Shown: positions 56,200 through 64,000 of the stretch, in pieces
How the letters are laid out: every line of letters begins with the position of its first letter
How positions within the stretch are numbered: the first letter of the stretch is position 1
Assembly (NCBI GenBank): GCA_030267565.1
Contig: BRXU01000017.1
Span: forward strand, 1,086,501-1,150,500
Reading direction: 5' to 3'
From: Pleodorina starrii
Taxonomy: Eukaryota; Chlorophyta; Chlorophyceae; Chlamydomonadales; Volvocaceae
Length of the DNA: 64,000 bases
Notes under the pieces: generated by a model
Databases searched by the model: none
Told to the model about the DNA's origin: nothing
Seen by the model: only the letters and a program-made list of their open reading frames with translations
Position numbers and translations under genes: made by a program

Positions 56200-58275
56200 T
56201 GTGATGGTCGTACATGACTTGACGTACTCAAGTCTATCTGAAGCATCCGTACGATACCGGACATCATCATTGTATCTCGTCCAAGATAGATAGATAGATA
56301 GATGGACCAGCAGCAGGCGACTTGCTCGCTTGTCGTGCGCGTGCGTATGCTCGATCACTTCAAGGGGTATTGCGGAGCTGAACTGTGGCGCTGCTGGAAT
56401 GTCGCGCGTTTTCGTGTGCATGGATAATGCATACACTTTTGTGCATTTGCTGCTGCGTGGATGGGGCAAAGCGGCAGGGTACGTAGCAGCGACGAGCAAC
56501 CAGCGCGCATCTGGTGCGGGTTGCATAAATTCAATAATTATTATTATTCGGTTCACATATGATTCTTCTGTACCCGCCGTCGTCCGTCGTTTTTATTTGC
56601 TGGTTATAAACGCAAGCATGATGAGGACGGAGTTGATGTCAGCGTGCGATTGCAAGTCCCACTCGTCTAAACATAGATAGATAGATACGCATGGTTCAAG
56701 CAAGGGCACGTCCACGAATAAAACGCGCGGGCTGCTTCTTTTGCTTATGGGCGGGTTTCGGCCGCAACCATATTGTTACATGCTCGATCGATGCGTGTGA
56801 TGTATCGATGTAGCGTCAAGGTTTTTACATGATGCTATGATTGGGCGCCGCGTGAAGCTCCGTCCCCGATCGAACGAACGATGCTACGATCGAACGACGC
56901 TACGCACGGGTCATTAGCTAGTAGTTAGTTGCTTGGTGGCGCAGCTTAGTTGCTTGGTGGCGCAGCTTATTGTACGTATGGCCTGCTAGCTAGACAGCAG
57001 GCTCGCAAACAAAAACGTATGTAATAACGCTTGAATCACTGATGCGGCATCCACGCACACACATACCAGGCAGGTAGGCCGCCTGTAAGTCCGTCTGTCG
57101 CCGTGTTGGTCTTTTCTCCATCGGATCCATCCTTTCATCGAACACACGATGAATTGTGATGAACGGGTGTTACACTGTGGGCGACTCCGTCGCCCTGAGG
57201 CCCCTGGAAGCAGGTAGGGTCGAAGGACATCATTACCATACGCCATAGGGTCACGCATTCGTCAAACAATCGGCGGGCCACTATTTGCTGTGTATGATGA
57301 TGATACATGATAGATCATATATAGATTGGTTGTTGAGTAAGCCACTTCCCGAAGGAACGATTGTGACAGCGCTGAGGGGGCGGTGGGGCGGTTGATGAGC
57401 GGTTGGGACCACGCACGTTCGTTTAGGTACAGTATATCACCAGAGTAAAATAAATTAATTACAGATAGAGGAGCTGGCTAACAGCTACATAGTGCGATCG
57501 CACGATTCTGTGGGTCTAATAATGTTCAATAGAACATCTACGTAGACCAGGCAGGACCAGGCCACTATCTAAATCACCGACGAAATCGCCTCATCATTGG
57601 AAAGGGATCTCACGCTGGGAAATGAATTTCTTCGATTACGTGTGCCAAATCCGAGGTCTACCCTTCGGATGAAAAACAGCCGGGGATAGATCCAGATGGC
57701 GAAGTATAAGCTAGCACCCACTGGATGGGCCTGCTGCCCTTGCTTAGCGCGGGCAGCAGCAGCAGCAATCATGTATGTATGTGTATGGCCGCGACATGCA
57801 ATCTAGCGTTTTCATCCGGCGCACCGCTTACTGCAATTTTTTGCGGTTTCGGTTGTGTTGTTGGGCGGTTGCGGCCAGCAGATCACGAGTGGATGGGCAG
57901 AGTTCATGTCCCCAGGACCGAGCGAAAATAATGCCCGTCGCCCCTGCTGCTGCGTGCGTGCGTTGCAGATCGATGGTCATATAGAGGACGAGAAACGGAA
58001 ATGTTCTAATGGAGTGCCCTGCTTATAGTAGCATCCGCGCGGATGAAGGGTTCCCCCATTTTGAGCGATCGAGGGTATGGATGGAGGAAGCGATAAATAA
58101 AATGGAATCGATCCCTTCATTTGGTGAGGATGCCTGAGCGCATTTAGGCCCACCGCAACTCAATTGTCCCCTTTGGCCGCTAGTTTCCTCTTCTCCTGCA
58201 TGCGCGGAGTTTTACTGTCTTGCTTTTAGGCGTTTTATTAGTCCCCTTGGGCCCTCGTTTCGTATGGGTTTTTTT

Positions 58276-58316
58276 GGGCGGGGCCCCAGCGCGAAGCGCC
58301 CAGGGGGGCCCCGCCC
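58276..58316. repeat. G+C-rich hairpin
   Basis: Perfect 12-bp stem GGGCGGGGCCCC and GGGGCCCCGCCC around a 17-base loop that can itself pair (GCGC..GCGC). The right-arm 12-mer recurs exactly at 60001-60012. Short palindromes like this are typical of volvocine organelle genomes, so the surrounding 58.2-58.5 kb could be organelle-derived. Confidence 0.75.
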
Positions 58317-58705
58317 TGTAGAATTGCCCATGTCCGTGCGTGCATTCGTGCATGCGTGCATGCGTGTATGTGAAGTAATAGGGGAAGTCAAGAATCTCGG
58401 CCATCGGAAAGGCTGCATAAGTAAAAGATTACATTCTTTATTGCACGGTAAATTTATTATTGGAACCCAACCTCGTTTAGGAACCCAACCAGTTTGGCAG
58501 TCTCCATGGACCGAGGCCGAGGTCAAACCAACACCTCTCGGCCTATAATTAATTCCAGAAGACTCATCGTTCCTCAAAGTGGAATTCTGACATGACGGCG
58601 TGAAATGAATCTTCGTTTTGGCAACAAACTATGTTTGCATTGCGAACATTCTTCCCGCGACCACACCACAGCAGCTCTGCTTGCCGGTCCGATCGTCTTG
58701 ACGCA

Positions 58706-59297
58706 TATTATGTTGGAGAATTGGCTCACTGCCATACTGGCGCCAGTATGGCAGTGAGCCAATTCTCCAACAATACGTGCGCTCTCTGAGGCAACGTACC
58801 CGGCCACCTCCCTGGTGACCGGTGCCCTGACGCCAGGCGAGCCCAATTCTCCCATCATACTGGGCAGCGCACCGCGCTCGGACCCAGTCTTCTGGCTGAG
58901 AGACCCCACTCCCACCAGGAATCGAACCCGCACCTCGGGTTCCACACATGCCTCAAGAGAGCGCACGTATTGTTGGAGAATTGGCTCACTGCCATACTGG
59001 CGCCAGTATGGCAGTGAGCCAATTCTCCAACAATACGTGCGCTCTCTGAGGCAACGTACCCGGCCACCTCCCTGGTGACCGGTGCCCTGACGCCAGGCGA
59101 GCCCAATTCTCCCATCATACTGGGCAGCGCACCGCGCTCGGACCCAGTCTTCTGGCTGAGAGACCCCGCTCCCACCAGCAATCGAACCCGCACCTCGGGT
59201 TCCACACATGCCTCAAGAGAGCGCACGTATTGTTGGAGAATTGGCTCACTGCCATACTGGCGCCAGTATGGCAGTGAGCCAATTCTCCAACATATTA
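58706..59297. mobile_element. Insertion of three 62-bp palindromes at 260-bp period, 5-bp duplication
   Basis: Body 58711-59292, flanked by TATTA on both sides (58706-58710 and 59293-59297). A perfect 62-bp palindrome (TGTTG...GGCGCC...CAACA, 31-base arms, no loop) occurs at 58711, 58971 and 59231. Between palindromes lie two nearly identical 198-bp spacers (198 + 62 = 260). At the middle copy pairing continues into both spacers (AGAGAGCGCACG/CGTGCGCTCTCT), giving a 92-bp perfect palindrome. TG...CA ends and a 5-bp duplication are features of LTR elements, so a tandem miniature LTR (TRIM-like) form is one reading. A foldback transposon is the other. No coding capacity. Confidence 0.82.
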
Positions 59298-59708
59298 CTA
59301 TTACAAAGGTTGCAAGGAGCAAACGATGAGGTGCCAACTGCTGGTTGTTGGACGCCAAGCCGCCAATGCACGCACGATGCAGCGGTCTTCTGCGGGCCGC
59401 CCAACAAGTCCAGTCGGCAACCTAGGGGATGGACTTCTACATTCCCTGTCCTAATGTTGAAGTTGTCAAGCCTCCTCTATGGCGAATACCTCAGTAGCGA
59501 AGCCTGTGCACTCTCGTCGGCAACTGCACGTCGTCGCTACCCTCGCAAACAGTTCCGCTGTCCTTCTATTGGCAAGTCAGCCTGCGTGATGTGTAAATGA
59601 TACACTCCATGTCTACTGTCAAGTAACTTCAGCCAATGCGCTGGCCGGAAGAGTTGCACAGTGCCGAGACGGCGCGCGATGCTAAACATGGGTCGGATTG
59701 CTGAAGCC

Positions 59709-59967
59709 GCAGGCATTTCAGGTATAAAGCTCTGGCTGCCTATCAGCAGGAATGTCGACACTCTCACAGTTGACGCCCTCGCCGCTCGCTTTGGAAATGC
59801 CGTATTTCGGTCGATGCGCACATGCGCTCATGCACCCGGCGGGATGGCGCGCTTCGCGCGGCGCCGGCAGGCCTTGCTAACGACTCGGCTAGCAGGCATT
59901 TCGGGAAACAGCTCTGGCTGTCTATCAGCAGGAATGTCGACACTCTCACACTTCACGCCCTCGCCGC
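59709..59967. repeat. Diverged direct repeat pair of about 76 bp
   Basis: Copies at 59709-59785 and 59892-59967 share GCAGGCATTTC, CTATCAGCAGGAATGTCGAC and CGCCCTCGCCGC. They differ at scattered positions. Function unknown. Confidence 0.85.
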
Positions 59968-60688
59968 CCTAGCACTCAACTCCACCCGTACGGATTTGGT
60001 GGGGCCCCGCCCTTTTTCCGGCTTCAAGGAAGCCGACACCAACCCCTTGTTTCTTCATGAGAGGGGAACGCACGCACCCCGCAACCATGTAACATACAAA
60101 CACACACATACATATGACGATAGACGGCACAAAGAGACTGATGACAACGAGTTAGGTTTACTTAATTGTCCACATTTGTTACAAGAAGTGCGTGCATTGT
60201 AAATAATAAAAGCTGCTATAGTTTGATACAAGCGGGTTGCACGCGCGCGCGCGCGCTTAAGCACGACGAACGAAGGGCGGCGCGAAATAACACCGATCGA
60301 CCGCGCGTTCGTAAAACCATTCGCGACTCAATGTGCATAAAGCAAAGCAGGCGCGCGCGCAATGCAGGCCCGTCTTGCCTGCAGAAGCTCAACCCAGCAG
60401 CAAACTGGCGGGCCCCGACAGCGCGCGTACGTCCGACCGGCAACGGCCGACACGTAATCCTCCGTCTGATGACGTACGGTATGTAATACACGCACTACAC
60501 ACTGACAGCCAGCGAGTGATGAGCCGGTGACCAGCCAGGTGTGCTTGATGCAGCTATGGTTATATATTACAGCGACATTAATTATGCGGTTTCCACCGGC
60601 GCGCCAGTTTCGGCATCAACGAGCGCGCATCCGTCGGCAGGTCGTATAATCGTAAACTATCCTGCGCGGCAGCTCCAGACAGAGTCGA

Positions 60689-60750
60689 TGTTGTGAATGC
60701 CCTCTTGGACATGCTGAGCGCTCAGCATGTACAAGAGGGCATTCACAACA
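60689..60750. repeat. Second 62-bp palindrome, TGTTG...CAACA
   Basis: 31-base arms with one mismatch and no loop (centre GAGC|GCTC). Length and terminal pentamers equal those of the 58711 palindrome, but the arm sequences are unrelated. Flanking bases GTCGA and ATATG show no duplication. Confidence 0.85.
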
Positions 60751-61579
60751 ATATGGGTGGGAAGTGACAACAGTCGAAGCCCGCAAGCCTTACTTGCATA
60801 GGCAACGTGAAACGAACTGCTGACACAGTCTCAGAGCAGAAAACGTGACACACTCTCACTTTCCATCCCCTGAAACGGTCCAAATCAATTACAGTTTTGC
60901 CTTGTTAATAATTCTAGATATATTTGTATTTTGACAATAACCGAAACGCGTGCAGGGCGTCGTCTTTGTCAGTAAGTGTCACCTGCCTGTCATCACCGTT
61001 GACTTCGCAATGTCCGCCCGCGTTTCCTGACATGGTATGGCGTGCTTTGCATCAAAGGCGGGCGTTGCCTTATGGGGTTCATGAGCGTTGTCAACCAACC
61101 GGATGGACGGCGCCTGCCTAGGGATTGACGGGGTCGGCCTTACTTCGAATTGACGAAATTCCGTCGCCCTTCGGATTGATATTGTTTTACCCCCGCCATA
61201 GGATTGCCAGGGAGGGCGTCGCCCTTTCTCCGCGTTTTGCAAAGCGCAAACCCTACTACCTACTTACTGAATTGTCTGACAGGGTCTGACGGACTCGGTG
61301 TGTGCTGTGTTAGAGGCGGGCGCGCTAGCTTTTGGAATGACAGTTTGGATAACAATAATAATATTTATATATACTACATGGTTTGCGAAATGGATCTCGA
61401 TCACACATACAATCGTAGAATGTGTGATGATAAGGTTGCGCGCTTACTTGTTAGTACGGCAATGCGGACCTTCCCGTTAATTTAAGGCCTGGTGAAAACG
61501 CCATATGTCCAAATTCAAGTCCCAAACTTGTCATACACATTCAGGCAATCACAAGTGCCTCATCAGGCGGGAACGAACG

Positions 61580-63075
61580 ATGGCTGCTAGCTCACCTCCG
61601 AAGCAAATGGCGAAGAGGCTTATTACGTTTCTGCCGTCTGCGTGCGGCGGCCTTCTGCTGCTCCTAATTGCCGGTACGTGATATCAGGACTCAAATGGAT
61701 CCAAACGCTGTTATCGTTGCTGCACGAAGCGGACACGTTTCTGTGCTGCTGAAAGTTCAACCGTTATCCGAGCAACGAACGTTGATCGCTTGCCCATGCA
61801 TGAGCTCCGTTCATTCGTAGGTGTTATTACATGATCACTTGCATGACGAATGTTTTATTGGTTAATAAGTCAATTTGCGCTTTGTTTTGACGTCGTCTCC
61901 GTGCATCTGCTGTGTGTGGCTTGCAATAGTGCATCGTATCATCGATCGACAGCGGCCGGGGTAAAGATGCCGCCCGCCTCCGCGCCCTGAGTAGTGGTGC
62001 TGCATGCACATCAAAAATCATTCGCATAATCGCTCGCTCGCAGGATCATAGCGCATTCAGTAATAATAGGTTCAGCAACACTTCGATCCAGCACCAATCA
62101 ATCTAATCAATCGCCTTTGCATTATTACCATCTTGCCTGATTAGATGACCAGTTGTGACGTGAGCCCCGCCCTTCATTCGTTCGGCTGCCACGGTTTGCT
62201 TCATTGGTTGCAGGCTGTTCACTCCCATCTGAGGTCGCCGCCCAAGCCCGTGAGTGCGATATATACATGCGTGCACACTTGGTTGGTTGGTTGGTCGAAC
62301 GAAAAATAATGTCATACTGGATATAGAAGCACGTCCGTGCACGATCGCTCGGCGATGCCCCGCCCAACCAATATTTTTCATATAAGTCGGTTGCCCACAA
62401 CCATTTATCTGTCAGCTTGCTTGCTAGCTAATAATTATCCCTTTCATCAATGGGTGGGCCCATGCTTATGCGTGCATCAACCAACCTGCTGCCGGCTGAG
62501 CTCCATGCGCGCACTGCTCCAACTAATTCCGACTACGTATGCACGTAATACTGATTTCGAACCTGCCGCCGCTGATGGATGGCAAATGAACCTGATTATT
62601 GCTTGTGCGTTTGCAGCCGCCCCGCCCCAGCAGCAGACCAATCGAGGTGTTAGGCTAGTAGCCGGCACTGCGACCCGGGGCAGGCTGGAGGTATTCACCA
62701 ACCAATTCGGGTACCCGTTCGGCCGCGATGTGTGGGTCCCTGTATGCCAAACTGGGGCGAACGACTCAATTGCACAGGTAGGCACGGCATCTAGGCAAGC
62801 ACGCAAGGCCCATCCATCCACATACATTCACAGTCGGTGCACGGACAGCAGCCGGCTCGTGCTGGCTGACCCGTTGGCCCTACGCACCCTTCCTGATTGA
62901 GCCTCGCTGTACCGACGGAGCCCTCTGTAACAACCACAAGCAACTAACAACTAACATGCATGGACGACGTGCCCGTACGTACGTGTGATCTTCTGCAGAT
63001 ATTCTGCGGGGTTCTGGGCTACACCTACGGCAGGACGCACTACAACAGGACATTGGCCTTCCCGCCTAAATCAAA
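61580..63075 (+). CDS. Secreted SRCR protein, gene 3 (5' part; runs out of window or truncated)
   Basis: Four exons: 61580-61673, 62214-62249, 62617-62777 and 62999-63075. Exon phases are the same as the first four exons of SRCR genes 1 and 2, and exons 3 and 4 have the same lengths as in gene 1 (161 and 77 bp). Signal peptide ACGGLLLLLIAG; then PQQQTNRGVRLVAGTATRGR, VWVPVCQ and IFCGVLGYTYGRTHYN, the first half of an SRCR domain. The expected fifth exon was not found before the window ends. A miniature transposon starts 312 bases after the exon-4 donor, inside what would be intron 4. Whether the rest of the gene lies beyond 64000 cannot be seen. Confidence 0.72.
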
Positions 63076-63386
63076 GTACGCGTCCTGCTGCTGCGTGCTG
63101 GCTCGACATGCAATACGTACAGTGCTCTAGCCTTATTTGATTTTACTTCGCTTGGTTTTATGTTGTGTACGGTTTAATAATTATTTCGGCTTCCACTCCA
63201 CCGACAGCGGCACATGCATGCACGCATGTTTCATACATAATAGCGACCTCACCTCTCGTATATATACACACTGTCCACGCGCCAACTATCCAGGCAGCCG
63301 AACGTGCCTGCATGGCTACGACTTGCTTTGCGTGTCGCCTGCGTTGTTAGTTGTACCGTAATAAACGGCGTGAGCACTGCCCCTCG

Positions 63387-63990
63387 CGTCTGTAATCTTG
63401 AGGGCCGTGTATAAATGGCAACCCCGTGTAATAAACGAGGGAAAATTTGACACCGTTTCAACACGGCTCGTGTTTGACACGGTGCGACACGGGCTGTTTC
63501 AACATGGTCTCGACTATACACGAGGCATTCACCGAAGCACACGAGATGAGTGCAGTTCGCACCTCCCAGATGCTCGCTAGCGACTAAAATGGCTCATCAG
63601 GGCAGGCAACCATAAATGCCCCACACCCGCGCCACCCGCCCCCACACCACCCGACGGCCCATGCCCTGCCCATGCTCCGCCCCCGCGTCACCCGGCAGCC
63701 CCGCCCCTGCGTTACATGACGGCCCCACCCCCGCACCACCTGACGGCCCTGCGCCTGCGTTACACGACGACAGCCCAGCCCCCGCACCACCTGATGGCCC
63801 CGCCCCTGCACCACCCAAGCAACGGCCCAGTCCCCGCACTACTTGACGGCCCATTCAGCCCCTTTTTTCTGTGGGGGACGTCCCGTGTTGAAGCGGCCGT
63901 GTATGACACTATCCGTATCTTTTTGCAATACACGGCCATGTTGAAGCAGACCGAACACCATGTCAACACTAGGCCCCAAAAGTACAGACG
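63387..63990. mobile_element. 604-bp miniature inverted-repeat element with internal minisatellite
   Basis: Ends CGTCTGTA and TACAGACG, flanked by CG on both sides (2-bp duplication). Terminal regions match the 133-bp element at 49471-49603 in inverted orientation. The interior (about 63616-63845) is a degenerate minisatellite of GACGGCCC(C/T)GCCCC-type units. No transposase, so it would be non-autonomous. Confidence 0.8.
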
Positions 63991-64000
63991 CGCCCGCCCG

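Larger units (their letters stand above)
56200..61579. other. Intergenic region rich in repeats, no gene supported
   Basis: About 5.4 kb between SRCR genes 2 and 3. It contains a GATA-type microsatellite (about 56284-56304), a 20-base direct repeat (56927-56968), a G+C hairpin, the palindromic array at 58711, a duplicated segment near 59.7-60.0 kb and a second palindrome at 60689. Short ORFs lack domains or introns that would support them. Confidence 0.55.

Noticed and set aside
58574..59209. 211-codon minus-strand ORF
   Set aside because: Simply reads through the 260-bp repeat, whose period is not a multiple of three, so the peptide repeats in shifted frames. No sign of coding selection.
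58711..59292. Primer-binding site proving an LTR retrotransposon
   Set aside because: No clear match to a tRNA 3' end was seen beside the 62-bp repeats, so the LTR reading stays a hypothesis.
63597..63854. Gly- or Pro-rich ORFs on both strands
   Set aside because: Translations of the minisatellite inside the 604-bp element.

Overview
This window looks like nuclear DNA of a green alga of the Volvocales (Chlamydomonas, Gonium or Volvox group). The evidence is intron-rich genes with clean GT..AG junctions, TGTAA polyadenylation signals, Pro/Ser-rich linkers of the extracellular-matrix type, scavenger-receptor cysteine-rich (SRCR) proteins, a retrotransposon of the Dualen/RandI type first described from Chlamydomonas, and introns rich in cgtacgta-like sequence. 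The species cannot be fixed from the sequence alone. All spliced models were built by hand. Most were checked by whether the summed exon lengths keep one reading frame; the three tandem copies at the left edge could not be closed that way.

Region 1 (1-8.1 kb) is a tandem array of a minus-strand gene of unknown function, in copies A (cut by the window edge), B and C. Copy B has lost most of exon 2, an intron and the start of exon 3, and its exons 2 and 3 are joined in frame. Region 2 (8.2-11 kb) is a plus-strand RING-finger gene resembling RING1 or PCGF. Region 3 (14.1-20.2 kb) is a ten-exon minus-strand F-box/leucine-rich-repeat gene. Region 4 (21.0-25.9 kb) is an eight-exon plus-strand gene joining four Tyr-containing repeats, like those of axonemal microtubule stabilisers, to the substrate-binding domain of HSP70.

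Region 5 (26.56-38.01 kb) is an apparently intact non-LTR retrotransposon flanked by a 13-bp target-site duplication. Its single 3,731-codon ORF carries a multi-pass membrane segment, a Josephin-like cysteine protease, an AP-type endonuclease, reverse transcriptase, RNase H, a CCHC zinc knuckle and a restriction-like endonuclease. It lies about 0.65 kb upstream of the first of three tandem SRCR genes (38.7-44.3, 51.0-56.2 and 61.6 kb onward). These share exon phases and encode secreted proteins; the two complete ones are SRCR, Pro-rich linker, SRCR. Between SRCR genes 1 and 2 is a minus-strand glutamate formiminotransferase-like gene (45.9-48.5 kb) with a minisatellite intron.

The right-hand third also holds small repetitive elements. 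These are a 34-bp minisatellite, a CGTCTGTA-ended miniature transposon family with 2-bp duplications, a G+C hairpin, and two unrelated palindromic sequences that are both exactly 62 bp and both run TGTTG...CAACA. One of the latter occurs three times at a 260-bp period inside an insertion flanked by a 5-bp duplication.
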